Assembly: GCA_903923465.1 (NCBI GenBank) | Contig: CAIXXP010000119.1 | Span: forward strand, 1 to 36,930 | Length of the DNA stretch: 36,930 nucleotides | Direction of reading: 5' to 3' | From: an uncultured Sphingomonadales bacterium | GTDB taxonomy: Bacteria; Pseudomonadota; Alphaproteobacteria; Sphingomonadales; Sphingomonadaceae | In this document: piece by piece, positions 16,598-24,517 of the stretch | Numbering within the stretch: position 1 is the first letter of the stretch | Layout: the number at the start of each line of letters is the position of its first letter | The notes under the pieces: generated by a model | Databases searched by the model: none | Told to the model about the DNA's origin: nothing | The model's input: the letters and a program-made list of their open reading frames with translations, nothing else | Made by a program: the position numbers and the translations under genes

Positions 16598-18001
16598 TCA
16601 ATACCGGTAATGATCAGGCTTGAACGGCCCCGTCACCGATACGCCGATAAAGTCGGCCTGCTTAGCGTTCAGCGTCGTCAGCTGCACGCCCAGCTTGTCG
16701 AGGTGGAGCGCCGCCACCTTTTCGTCGAGGTGCTTGGGCAGCACATGCACGCTGGCGTCATACTGGTCGGCCTTGGTGAACAGCTCGATCTGCGCCAGCG
16801 TCTGGTTGGTGAAGCTGGCCGACATGACGAAGCTGGGGTGGCCGGTGGCACAGCCCAGATTGACCAGGCGGCCCTTGGCCAGAATGATGATCTGCTTGCC
16901 ATCGGGGAAGGTGACCAGATCGGTGCCCGGCTTCACCTCGTTCCACTGATAGTTCGACAGGGCCGAGATCTGGATCTCGCTGTCGAAGTGGCCGATGTTG
17001 CAGACGATGGCCATGGGCTTCATCGCGGCCATGTGTTCGGCGGTGATGACGTCCTCGTTGCCGGTGGCGGTGACAAAGATGTCGGCACGGGAGACGGCGT
17101 CTTCCATCGTCACCACTTCATAGCCTTCCATCGCCGCCTGCAGCGCGCAGATCGGGTCGATTTCGGTGACCATGACGCGGGCGCCGCCATTGCGCAGGCT
17201 AGCCGCCGAGCCCTTGCCGACATCGCCAAAGCCGGCAACGCAGGCAACCTTGCCGGCCAGCATCACGTCGGTCGCGCGGCGGATGGCGTCCACCAGCGAT
17301 TCCTTGCAGCCATACAGGTTGTCGAACTTCGACTTGGTCACGCTGTCGTTCACATTGATCGCCGGGAAGGGCAGCTTGCCGTCCTTGGCGATCTGATAGA
17401 GGCGGTGCACGCCGGTGGTGGTCTCTTCCGAAACGCCGCGAATGGCGGCAACGCTGCGGGTGAGATAGCCGGGGCGGGCCTTGAGGAAGGCGCTCAGCGC
17501 GCGGACGAACTCGATTTCCTCGGCGTTGGAGGGTTCGAACAGCGGCTCGCCCGCCTCCACCCGCGCGCCCCACAGGGCGAACATGGTGGCGTCGCCGCCG
17601 TCATCAAGGATGAGGTTGGCGGTCTGGTCGTCGCCCCAATCGAAGATGCGGCCAACGTAATCCCAATAATCGGCCAGCGATTCGCCCTTCACCGCGAATA
17701 CCGGAATGCCCTGCGCGGCGATGGCAGCGGCGGCGTGGTCCTGCGTGGAAAAGATGTTGCAGGTCGCCCAGCGCACTTCGGCGCCAAGCGCCACCAGCGT
17801 CTCGATCAGCACGGCAGTCTGGATGGTCATGTGCAGCGAGCCGGTGATGCGCGCGCCCTTCAGCGGCTGGGCAGCACCGAATTCGCGGCGCAGCGCCATC
17901 AGGCCGGGCATTTCGGTTTCGGCGATGGCGATCTCGGCGCGGCCGAAATCCGCCAGGCCTATGTCGGCAATTACGTAATCGGTCTGGGTATGGGCGGGCA
18001 C
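16598..18001 (-). CDS. ahcY: Adenosylhomocysteinase (SAH hydrolase)
   Basis: 467 residues, the proteobacterial long form. It cleaves S-adenosylhomocysteine to adenosine and homocysteine, removing the product inhibitor of methyltransferases. Motifs include [55 protein letters not shown], the NAD-binding [21 protein letters not shown], and the conserved C-terminal KPDHYRY. The start is GTG at 18001 with AGGAG eight bases upstream. Two features sit in the leader: a hairpin that includes this ribosome site and a long palindrome that looks like an operator; both are listed separately. Identity is certain. Confidence 0.98.
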   Translation of the reverse strand: MPAHTQTDYVIADIGLADFGRAEIAIAETEMPGLMALRREFGAAQPLKGARITGSLHMTIQTAVLIETLVALGAEVRWATCNIFSTQDHAAAAIAAQGIPVFAVKGESLADYWDYVGRIFDWGDDQTANLILDDGGDATMFALWGARVEAGEPLFEPSNAEEIEFVRALSAFLKARPGYLTRSVAAIRGVSEETTTGVHRLYQIAKDGKLPFPAINVNDSVTKSKFDNLYGCKESLVDAIRRATDVMLAGKVACVAGFGDVGKGSAASLRNGGARVMVTEIDPICALQAAMEGYEVVTMEDAVSRADIFVTATGNEDVITAEHMAAMKPMAIVCNIGHFDSEIQISALSNYQWNEVKPGTDLVTFPDGKQIIILAKGRLVNLGCATGHPSFVMSASFTNQTLAQIELFTKADQYDASVHVLPKHLDEKVAALHLDKLGVQLTTLNAKQADFIGVSVTGPFKPDHYRY

Positions 18002-18009
18002 GGCAATAA

Positions 18010-18053
18010 CTCCTGCGGGAAGGTTGGCGCCGGCTTTAACGGCTCCCGCAGGA
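18010..18053 (-). promoter_or_regulatory. Leader hairpin occluding the ahcY ribosome binding site
   Basis: Perfect 10-bp inverted repeat at 18011-18020 and 18044-18053. In the ahcY message the 5' arm reads UCCUGCGGGA and the 3' arm UCCCGCAGGA, so four bases of the AGGAG ribosome site (18014-18010) are in the stem. The 23-base loop contains GCCG and CGGC runs that could pair internally. This could be a translational switch or simple damping. I do not recognise a known SAH or SAM riboswitch core. It forms only if transcription starts upstream of about 18053. Confidence 0.5.
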
Positions 18054-18054
18054 A

Positions 18055-18082
18055 ATATAAAGACATAAAGATGTCTTTATAT
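18055..18082 (-). promoter_or_regulatory. Probable operator upstream of ahcY (SahR-like palindrome)
   Basis: Perfect 12-bp inverted repeat ATATAAAGACAT / ATGTCTTTATAT with a four-base spacer, an AT-rich island in GC-rich DNA. The core ATAAAGA..TCTTTAT resembles, from memory, the sites of SahR, an ArsR-family repressor that senses S-adenosylhomocysteine and controls ahcY and methionine-cycle genes in proteobacteria. It overlaps possible -10 boxes (TATAAA, TATATT), as expected for repression. No regulator gene is present in the window. Confidence 0.6.
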
Positions 18083-18133
18083 GATGGTGGCGGTGCCCCG
18101 CACAAACCCCAGCCACAAGCCGGGGCAACGGCC

Positions 18134-18754
18134 CTATGGTTGCGCCACAATGTGCGGCGAGGCGAGCAACTGCGTCGCCACGGTCAGCAATGGCGCCGAG
18201 CCGGCCATACTGGCCAGATCGTGCACCACGCCCTTCAGGTCGTGGCAGCCCATCCACGGGTGGCCGTTGCCATAGACGTTGGCCATCTCCACGTTGATGT
18301 GGTCCATCGCCTTGTTGCTGGGCAAAGCGCCGCGGTGGCCGCCGCCGAACTGAAGGCGCAACTGACGATCGGCCAGGTTCAGATCGCGCCGGTGATGCGT
18401 TTCAAAGGATTCGAAGTCCGCCTGAAAATCGTCGGCGGTGTCGCGGCAGCGCAGGCCGGTAACCAGAAGCATGATGTCGAGCCGGCGCAGCTTCTCCGCG
18501 TCGCTCATTTTTGGCGTGCCGGGGTCGGCGGAGGACGTCTGGTCGGTGCTGAGAGGGGCGGGAGCGGGCGCGGCGATGGGTGTTGCCGGCGCGGTCGCGG
18601 TCGTTGCCCGGTGGTGCAGCGCATGGTGGCCCTTGGCCAGGGCCGCCTTGCCCTTGGCCGGTGCCGCCTGCGCCGCGGTGCAAAGCCCGGCGCCAACCAC
18701 CGCAACCAGCGCCATGCCGAAAAGCCAATTGCCCCCGTTTTTGTCTGCACGCAT
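18134..18754 (-). CDS. Small exported protein upstream of ahcY, function unknown
   Basis: About 206 residues starting MRADKNGGNWLFGMALVAVVGAGLCTAAQAA, a clear signal peptide with a likely cleavage at AQAA. A low-complexity Ala/Pro/His linker (about 35-85) leads to a compact domain with LRRLDIMLLVTGLRCRDTADDFQADFESFETHH and VYGNGHPWMGCHDLK, including two cysteines. I recall related sphingomonad proteins, often labelled SAH hydrolase because of their neighbour; nothing here resembles that enzyme (no NAD-binding motif, wrong size, exported). It is upstream of ahcY on the same strand, but the operator and hairpin in the 130-base gap suggest separate transcription. An earlier Met at 18763 is possible. 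Confidence 0.7.
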   Translation of the reverse strand: MRADKNGGNWLFGMALVAVVGAGLCTAAQAAPAKGKAALAKGHHALHHRATTATAPATPIAAPAPAPLSTDQTSSADPGTPKMSDAEKLRRLDIMLLVTGLRCRDTADDFQADFESFETHHRRDLNLADRQLRLQFGGGHRGALPSNKAMDHINVEMANVYGNGHPWMGCHDLKGVVHDLASMAGSAPLLTVATQLLASPHIVAQP

Positions 18755-18929
18755 TATTATCATCCTAAGTTAGCCCGTTGGCCGGGCCCCCGCCTGTTTC
18801 TGCCAGCGCGTTAGCCTGAAAATTACTTATACGCGAGGAATCCAAATCCACTCGCGGCGAATTCCGGCCCGGATTATGCCCGGCCCGCCTCAGCAGCCGG
18901 ATGGCGACGATATTCCGGCACGCCAGCGG

Positions 18930-18957
18930 TTGCCGCCGCCCATGGCTCCTCTATATG
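18930..18957 (+). promoter_or_regulatory. Possible promoter of the peroxiredoxin gene
   Basis: TTGCCG (18930-18935) and TATATG (18952-18957) are separated by 16 bases, which fits a sigma-70-type promoter with a start near 18964 and a leader of about 40 bases. No activator site is recognised. Confidence 0.4.
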
Positions 18958-19004
18958 ATGGGCTCAAGCGGCACAGAAGAGCCGTGTGACCCAAGGAGAA
19001 TATC

Positions 19005-19484
19005 ATGACCATCGCCGTTGGCCAAACCGTGCCCGATGTGAAACTGACGCTCGCCGGTGAATCCGGCCCCTCGCCGGTGCAATCGGGCGAATATTTCAAG
19101 GGCAAGAAGGTGGTGCTGTTTTCGGTGCCCGGCGCCTTCACCCCCACCTGCTCGGCCAAGCACCTTCCCGGCTATGTGGAGAATGCAGCCGCGATCAAGG
19201 CCAAGGGCGTGGACGAGATCGTCTGCACCGCGGTGAACGATGGTTTCGTGATGGGCGCCTGGGGCCGGGCTTCCGGTTCGCCCGAGATCACCATGCTGGG
19301 TGATGGCAATGGCGATTTCGCCAAGGCGCTGGGCCTCACGCTCGACCTGTCGGGCGCCGGCATTGGCCAGCGCGGCCAACGCTGGGCTGCTGTGCTGAAC
19401 GACGGCGTGGTCGAGCAGCTGTTCGTGGAGGCCCCGGGCGAGTTCAAGGTGAGCGCGGCCGAGCACGTGCTGGCCAGCCTCTGA
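19005..19484 (+). CDS. Peroxiredoxin (Prx5-type)
   Basis: 159 residues of the AhpC/TSA superfamily, Prx5 subgroup, which reduces peroxides in the cytoplasm using thiols. The peroxidatic cysteine is Cys49 in the motif PGAFTPTCS. Cys74 (EIVCTAVND) matches the conserved non-catalytic cysteine of the group, and I see no C-terminal resolving cysteine, so it is probably a one-Cys or glutaredoxin/GSH-dependent form. AAGGAG lies six bases before the ATG. A membrane protein gene follows after two bases. The substrate range and redox partner are inferred. Confidence 0.94.
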   Translation: MTIAVGQTVPDVKLTLAGESGPSPVQSGEYFKGKKVVLFSVPGAFTPTCSAKHLPGYVENAAAIKAKGVDEIVCTAVNDGFVMGAWGRASGSPEITMLGDGNGDFAKALGLTLDLSGAGIGQRGQRWAAVLNDGVVEQLFVEAPGEFKVSAAEHVLASL

Positions 19485-19486
19485 TA

Positions 19487-19846
19487 ATGTCGGTCGGGGT
19501 GCAACTGGCGATCAAGGCGCTGATTTCCGGCGCCTTGATCGCCATTGCCTCCGAAGTGGCCCGCCGCAGCCCCGGCTGGGGCGGGCTGATCGCCTCGCTG
19601 CCGCTGACCAGCATGATCGCGCTGGTCTGGCTGTGGCGCGACACGCATGACCCCTTGCGCGTGGCGGATTTCGTGAGTGGCACGGCGCTGTATGTGATCG
19701 CCGCCCTGCCGGCCTTTGGCCTGATTGCCCTGCTGCTGCGGCGCGGCGCGGGCATTGCCCCGGCGATGCTGTTCGGCGCGCTGGCGGCCATGGCGGGGTA
19801 TCTGGCGCTGATGTGGGCCGGCCGCCGCTTCGGCCTGCCGGTCTAG
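19487..19846 (+). CDS. DUF3147-type small membrane protein
   Basis: 119 residues with four predicted membrane segments (about 7-24, 32-50, 63-83 and 90-110), beginning MSVGVQLAIKALISGALIAIASEVARR. The pattern WGGLIASLPLTSMIALVWLW matches the DUF3147 family, which has no known function. It starts two bases after the peroxiredoxin stop and so is probably cotranscribed with it. A link to oxidative stress is only by position. Confidence 0.8.
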   Translation: MSVGVQLAIKALISGALIAIASEVARRSPGWGGLIASLPLTSMIALVWLWRDTHDPLRVADFVSGTALYVIAALPAFGLIALLLRRGAGIAPAMLFGALAAMAGYLALMWAGRRFGLPV

Positions 19847-19862
19847 CGGGCCGGATCGGGCG

Positions 19863-20609
19863 TCAGCCCACCGCCCGGTCTTCCCACAGCTTCACCTCGA
19901 TCGCCCGCCACAGCCGGTCCAGGCTCTGCGCCGCCTCGGAATTAGGGGCAAAGGTGCCGATGGGCGCGCGACGAAACGCGGTCTGCTCGATCAGGCTGGA
20001 TTGCGGAATGACCGGGAAAGCGGCCATGCGCCCTTCGCGCGCCAGCCGGTGGGCCCTGCGCCGCACATCATACATCGACAGCACCGGCAGCAGCGGCGGA
20101 TGCCGCCCATGACAGCGCAGCAGATCGCGCCGCAGCAGGTCCAGCGCGCGCGCGGCGAGCGGCGAGGCCGGCAGGGGCACGATCAGCACATCGGCGGCGG
20201 AGATGATCTGGTCGCTGACTTCGCCCTGCATCGGCGGGCAATCGGGGATCACCCGGTCGAAATCGCGCTGCAGCGACTGCGCCAGCACCGCCAGGCGCCG
20301 GCGCTGGCCCAGCCGCGCGAGATGCAGCGGCAACGCCCGCAGGCTGTCATCCGCGCTGAGCAGCGAGAGGCCGGGAAAGGCGGTGCGCTCGATCAGTTGC
20401 TCGGGGCGGCCATCGCGCTGGAACACGCCGGCGGCGCGCAGGCGCGGCTCCACATCGATGCCAAGCAGGTAAGCCGCCCCGCCCTGCACATCCAGATCCC
20501 ATAGCAGGGTGCGCTGGTGGCCCAGCATGGCACTGCGCCAAGCCAGGTCCACCGACAAGGTCGTTTTTCCCACCCCGCCCTTAGGGCTGTAAACCGCGAT
20601 TACCGCCAT
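19863..20609 (-). CDS. Orphan ParA/MinD-like ATPase
   Basis: 248 residues with the deviant Walker A box SPKGGVGKTT (Lys10 and Lys15), the switch I-like DLDVQGGAAYLLG and a Walker B-like region RVIPDCPPMQGEVS. This is the fold of ParA, MinD and other cargo-positioning ATPases. No ParB, parS-like repeat or MinE/MinC gene is adjacent, so this is not the chromosomal partition ParA. Possible roles are positioning of a protein cluster or a regulator of envelope machinery. It is transcribed toward the DUF3147 gene and ends 16 bases from it. Confidence 0.85.
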   Translation of the reverse strand: MAVIAVYSPKGGVGKTTLSVDLAWRSAMLGHQRTLLWDLDVQGGAAYLLGIDVEPRLRAAGVFQRDGRPEQLIERTAFPGLSLLSADDSLRALPLHLARLGQRRRLAVLAQSLQRDFDRVIPDCPPMQGEVSDQIISAADVLIVPLPASPLAARALDLLRRDLLRCHGRHPPLLPVLSMYDVRRRAHRLAREGRMAAFPVIPQSSLIEQTAFRRAPIGTFAPNSEAAQSLDRLWRAIEVKLWEDRAVG

Positions 20610-20729
20610 ATCGAACGCAGCCCATGTGCCATGTTAAGCCCATGGCCCTGATACAGATTGCGATACTGCACAAGCCACCATCCCCGCCCTGCCCCGATTC
20701 GGGAATGGTGTAAGTTATTGGACCGGCAA

Positions 20730-21350
20730 TCAATAGCCCATCAGGCTGAGCACTTCCTTGCGGCTGCGATCATCGTCGAGGAAACAGCCCATCATCCGGC
20801 TGGTGACCATGCCCACGCCCGGGGTGCGCACGCCGCGTCCGGTCATGCAGCCATGCTGGGCCTCGATGACCACCGCAACGCCCTCCGGCCGCAGATTGTC
20901 CCAGATGCACTGGGCGACCTCGGCGGTCAGACGTTCCTGAATCTGCAAGCGCCGGGCAAAGGCGTGCAGCACGCGGGCCAGCTTGGAAATGCCCACCACC
21001 TTGTCGCGGGGCATATAGGCGATTGATGCCTTGCCGGTGATCGGCGCCATGTGATGCTCGCAATGGCTCTGGAAGGGAATGTCCTTCAGCAGCACCAACT
21101 CGTTATAGCCGCCCACCTCTTCAAACTGGCGCGACAGGTGAAACGCCGGATCCTCGCTGTTGCCCTCGCAATATTCCCGCCACGCCCGGGCCACACGCGC
21201 CGGCGTATCCACCAGCCCCTCGCGCGCGGGGTCGTCGCCGGCCCAGCGGATCAGTGTGCGGATGGCTTCCTGCACATCGTCGGGCACGGGCAGCTTGGCC
21301 TGGCCCGCCATAGGGCGGACAGAATCAAAATCGTCGGGATCGCAGCTCAT
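20730..21350 (-). CDS. folE: GTP cyclohydrolase I
   Basis: 206 residues. FolE turns GTP into dihydroneopterin triphosphate, the first step to tetrahydrofolate. Zinc ligands are Cys97 and His100 in FQSHCEHHMAPITG and the cysteine of QHGCMTGRGVRTPG. The block VGISKLARVLHAFARRLQIQERLT is typical of the family. The ATG at 21350 has GGAG at ten-base spacing, and this ribosome site lies at the edge of the 12-bp tandem repeat. It follows the phospholipase D gene by about 50 bases on the same strand. Confidence 0.97.
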   Translation of the reverse strand: MSCDPDDFDSVRPMAGQAKLPVPDDVQEAIRTLIRWAGDDPAREGLVDTPARVARAWREYCEGNSEDPAFHLSRQFEEVGGYNELVLLKDIPFQSHCEHHMAPITGKASIAYMPRDKVVGISKLARVLHAFARRLQIQERLTAEVAQCIWDNLRPEGVAVVIEAQHGCMTGRGVRTPGVGMVTSRMMGCFLDDDRSRKEVLSLMGY

Positions 21351-21362
21351 TGACTTAACACT

Positions 21363-21410
21363 CCATCATCCGGGCCATCATCCGGGCCATCATCCGGGCC
21401 ATCATGCGGG
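21363..21410. repeat. 12-bp tandem repeat, four copies
   Basis: CCATCATCCGGG occurs three times exactly (21363-21398) and once with one change (CCATCATGCGGG, 21399-21410). It overlaps the phospholipase D stop codon (21402-21404) and runs to the folE ribosome site. Perfect short tandem copies suggest copy-number variation between strains. Confidence 0.9.
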
Positions 21411-22901
21411 AGGCGCCAAGGGGCTGCCCACCGGAAACAGGCCGCGCCGCCGCGCGGGGGCGGCGAAGATCTCGTCTGGCCTCTCGGGGTCCAGCAGGGC
21501 GGCGTCGGCAAGCGCTTTCTGCGTTTGTGACAGCCGACGCAAGGGCAAAGGTGCCAGCCGGCGGCCGGTTTTCGGCAGGGAAGCCACCAAATCCGCCATA
21601 CTGCCATTGCGCAAAGCCGCGGCCACCTCGCCCGCCGTGATGCCGCAGTGCTCGGCCAGCAGCCTGTGGCGCAGGTTGGCGATGGCCGGGCCAATATGGC
21701 CATTGCCGGGCCGGGCCGCGTCGATGAACAGGTCGCATTCGCTATCCAGCCCCATCGAGCGGTTATTGAGATTGGCCGATCCGACCCGCACAATCGCGTC
21801 GTCCACGATCATCAGCTTGGCATGGACGTAAATCTGCGTGCCGGCCGCGGTCAGCGGGGCATAGGCATGCAGGCGCCCGGCGTGGTCGATCCGTGCCAGC
21901 GCGCGCAGCAGGCGCGCCCGCGCATTGTCCATGGCCTGCCGCTGCAGCCAGCTATGGGCCGAAACCGAAGTGACGAGCACAATCTCCGGCGGCTCGGGTT
22001 CGGTCAGGCGAACCGCCATGGCCTCGGCAACGGCGCGAGAGGCGAAATACTGGCTCTCCATATAAATATAACGCCGCGCCCGCGCGATATGTTCCAGGAA
22101 CAGCGCCTCCACCTCGCGGATCGCCGGCCCGCCGCGCCAGGGTGCGCGCGTGCGGGCGATGCCGATCTCGACATCGGTGAAATCCGCAACCAAACGCTGC
22201 GGCCACAGGGTGGCGGCGCGCGGGCGGCAGGGGTCCAGCGCGGCGCGCCGCCCCGTCCCATGGCCGCCAGACCCCAGCCAGCGTTCCCGCGCCAGTTCGC
22301 CCAGCGCGGCGGCGGCATCGCCTTCCACCAGCATCGCCAGATCGTGCCAAGGGCGATAGCGCAGCCCCCCCGGGCTGCGGCGGCGGGCGTCATGCTCGCG
22401 GTGCTCGGCGGTGTCCCAGCGGGCGAAGGTGATGTCGATACCCCCGCAGGCGGCAAGGCTATCGTCGATCACCACCACCTTTTCGTGATGAGAACACCCC
22501 ATCGGCAGGGCGGAATCGAGCCGGAAGAAGATGCGCCGGTTCCATGCCCAGCGCAGCAGGTCGAGGACCATAGAGCCGCGTAGCAACACTTTGGCCGCGC
22601 CAAAGCTCCAGCGCAGCACCAGCACCCGCAGCGTGCGCCGCCGCCGCACCAGCCACACCACCAGTCCGCCCAGCCGCTCCGGATATTGCGCGCGGCGCGG
22701 CAGGTTCCACCAGCGCCGCCCGCTGCCCAGCCGAACCCTGGTGTCGAAATCCCAACCGAGCAGCATGATCCGCTCGCGCGCCGCGAGCATGGCCTCGTGC
22801 AGCAGGTTGAAATAGCCGGCGGCGTCGATCACCACATGCGCGCGGCTGGCACGGGCGAAGCGCCACACGGAGGCGCCCTGCTGCTCCCCCTCGCCTTTCA
22901 T
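21402..22901 (-). CDS. Phospholipase D / cardiolipin synthase-like protein
   Basis: 499 residues with two HxKxxxxD catalytic motifs: HHEKVVVIDD (around 136-147) and VHAKLMIVDD followed by VGSANLNNRSMGLDSECDL (around 358-390). Each pair of HKD motifs forms one active site for phosphatidyl transfer or phosphodiester cleavage. There is no obvious signal peptide; WLVRRRRTLRVLVLRW (about 80) is basic and hydrophobic and could associate with membrane. Cardiolipin synthase normally has two N-terminal membrane segments, absent here, so a PLD-family lipid enzyme is the safer call. The last 40 residues are Arg/Pro-rich and less conserved-looking. AAGG precedes the ATG. Confidence 0.87.
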   Translation of the reverse strand: MKGEGEQQGASVWRFARASRAHVVIDAAGYFNLLHEAMLAARERIMLLGWDFDTRVRLGSGRRWWNLPRRAQYPERLGGLVVWLVRRRRTLRVLVLRWSFGAAKVLLRGSMVLDLLRWAWNRRIFFRLDSALPMGCSHHEKVVVIDDSLAACGGIDITFARWDTAEHREHDARRRSPGGLRYRPWHDLAMLVEGDAAAALGELARERWLGSGGHGTGRRAALDPCRPRAATLWPQRLVADFTDVEIGIARTRAPWRGGPAIREVEALFLEHIARARRYIYMESQYFASRAVAEAMAVRLTEPEPPEIVLVTSVSAHSWLQRQAMDNARARLLRALARIDHAGRLHAYAPLTAAGTQIYVHAKLMIVDDAIVRVGSANLNNRSMGLDSECDLFIDAARPGNGHIGPAIANLRHRLLAEHCGITAGEVAAALRNGSMADLVASLPKTGRRLAPLPLRRLSQTQKALADAALLDPERPDEIFAAPARRRGLFPVGSPLAPPA

Positions 22902-23035
22902 CGCCTTGCGATCCGCGTTTTGGTCCTCGTCACCCTCATCTTCATCCGCTTGTCAGTTCAGCCTTCGCGGCGTCCCGTCAAGCCAGCGGCGGTGCAATTC
23001 TCGCGCGGTTGGTGAATTTCATGATAGTGTCTTGC

Positions 23036-23070
23036 CACGGGAATAGCGCTATCTTCGCCGCATTCCCGTG
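23036..23070 (+). promoter_or_regulatory. Stem-loop next to the metallophosphoesterase ribosome site
   Basis: Perfect 9-bp arms CACGGGAAT (23036-23044) and ATTCCCGTG (23062-23070) with a 17-base loop. The 3' arm abuts AAGGAG (23071-23076). It could stabilise the message or limit ribosome access, or be a DNA operator; the sequence does not decide. Confidence 0.45.
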
Positions 23071-23082
23071 AAGGAGCCACCT

Positions 23083-24468
23083 GTGCCATCGCTAGAATCC
23101 CTTCCGCGCCGCCTGATGCTGTCGGCCCTTGGCGGGCTGGCGATGGCCGGCTCGGCGACCCCCGCTTCAGCTCAGGGTGCCGCGCATATCCGTGGCGCCT
23201 ATACGCTGATGGCGCCCGGCGGTGGCAGTGTCGCGCGCGTCCTCACCGACGCGGCGCAGTGCCCCGACATCCGGCTGGACGGCCAGACCGGCCCCATGCG
23301 GGAACGCGCCGGGCCGCGCACCATCGCCGCCCGCGTCAATGAATCGGACGGCTCCGCCATTGCGCCCGCCGCCTTTCCGCTGCGCGTGTGCGAGGCCCCA
23401 ATCGCCCGTGCCGTACGCCACGCCGAGGTGGGCGGCATCGCCCTGCCGCTGCCCGCCACCATCATCCGGCGCATCGTGGTGATTGGTGACACCGGCTGCC
23501 GCCTGAAAGATTCCTCGCAAAGCTATCAGGCGTGCAACGATGCCGCCGCGTGGCCCTTTGCCAAGGTTGCCCTCGCCGCTGCCGCCACCCACCCCGATCT
23601 GGTGCTGCACGTCGGCGACTATCACTATCGCGAGAGCCCCTGCCCCGCGGGCAACGCGGGCTGCGCGGGCTCGCCCTCCGGCTATGGCTGGGAGGCGTGG
23701 AATGCCGATTTCTTCGTGCCTGCCGCCCCACTGCTGGCCGCCGCGCCCTGGGCTGTGGACCGGGGCAACCATGAGGAATGCGCGCGTGCCGGCGCCGGCT
23801 GGTGGCTGCTGCTCGACCCGCATGCTCTGGTGGCCGGAGCCGATTGCGCCGACCCGGCACAATTCTTTGCCGGCAACCACACCGCGCCCTATGCCGTGGA
23901 ACTGGGCGACAAGGCGCGGGTGATCATCGCCGATTTCGCCGCCATCGGGGAAAAGCCCTTCTCGGCGCCCGACAAGCTGGCCCGCTATCGTGCCGATGGG
24001 GCCGCCATCACCGCGCTGGCCCTGCCAGGCGAAACGAATTTTGTCAGCGACCACTATCCATTTGGCGCGATAACCATGGGCAAGCACGATGCCCTGCGGA
24101 TCGGCTATCCATCCATCGCGCAGGCATTCGGCGCCGATGCCGCCGCCGCCGGTAACGCCGCGCCCGCGCTGCCAATGGTTTCCGCCGTGATTTCCGGCCA
24201 CGTTCACCTGCTGCAATATGCCGCGCAATCCGGCCATCCACCGCAGTTTGTCGTCGGCATGTCGGGCACGCAGGAGGATGAGCCCCCGGCGCCCGCCGAT
24301 GCGCAAGGATCGCCCGCCGGCATTTCGCCCGGCGATCTGGCCACGCGCTACGGCCATTTCGGCTATGCTGTGCTGGACCGGCTGGACGGCGGCGCCTGGG
24401 CCTTCACCGCCTATGACATGGATGGCACGGTCCTGCTGAAGCGCATCATCGCCCGGCGCGGCGGTTGA
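23083..24468 (+). CDS. Exported metallophosphoesterase
   Basis: 461 residues of the calcineurin-like phosphoesterase superfamily. Metal ligand motifs appear in order: VVIGDTGCR, HVGDYHYRE, DRGNHEE and ISGHVHLLQ. The N-terminus has LPRRLMLSALGGLAMAGSATPASAQ, a signal peptide with an Arg pair that may be a Tat signal. I choose GTG at 23083 because AAGGAG (23071-23076) is six bases before it; the upstream GTG at 23068 would place that ribosome site inside the coding region. The substrate, possibly an organic phosphate in the periplasm, is not readable. A stem-loop precedes the ribosome site. Confidence 0.88.
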   Translation: MPSLESLPRRLMLSALGGLAMAGSATPASAQGAAHIRGAYTLMAPGGGSVARVLTDAAQCPDIRLDGQTGPMRERAGPRTIAARVNESDGSAIAPAAFPLRVCEAPIARAVRHAEVGGIALPLPATIIRRIVVIGDTGCRLKDSSQSYQACNDAAAWPFAKVALAAAATHPDLVLHVGDYHYRESPCPAGNAGCAGSPSGYGWEAWNADFFVPAAPLLAAAPWAVDRGNHEECARAGAGWWLLLDPHALVAGADCADPAQFFAGNHTAPYAVELGDKARVIIADFAAIGEKPFSAPDKLARYRADGAAITALALPGETNFVSDHYPFGAITMGKHDALRIGYPSIAQAFGADAAAAGNAAPALPMVSAVISGHVHLLQYAAQSGHPPQFVVGMSGTQEDEPPAPADAQGSPAGISPGDLATRYGHFGYAVLDRLDGGAWAFTAYDMDGTVLLKRIIARRGG

Positions 24469-24482
24469 CCCGCCATGGCGCC

Positions 24483-24511
24483 TTGACCGGTTCGTTCAAA
24501 TGAATTAATTT
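24483..24511 (+). promoter_or_regulatory. Promoter and probable operator of the efflux operon
   Basis: TTGACC (24483-24488) and TAATTT (24506-24511) are exactly 17 bases apart. The spacer holds TTCA-AA-TGAA with outer TT/AA pairs (24491-24508), a plausible TetR-family operator for self-repression. The expected start point falls at or next to the A of the ATG at 24518, so the message may be leaderless. Confidence 0.6.
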
Positions 24512-24517
24512 CTCGCC

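Noticed and set aside
18010..18082. Known SAH or SAM riboswitch before ahcY
   Set aside because: The hairpin and palindrome do not match the conserved cores I know; kept only as an unclassified leader.
21363..21410. CRISPR-like array
   Set aside because: Units are 12 bases with no spacers, so this is a simple tandem repeat.
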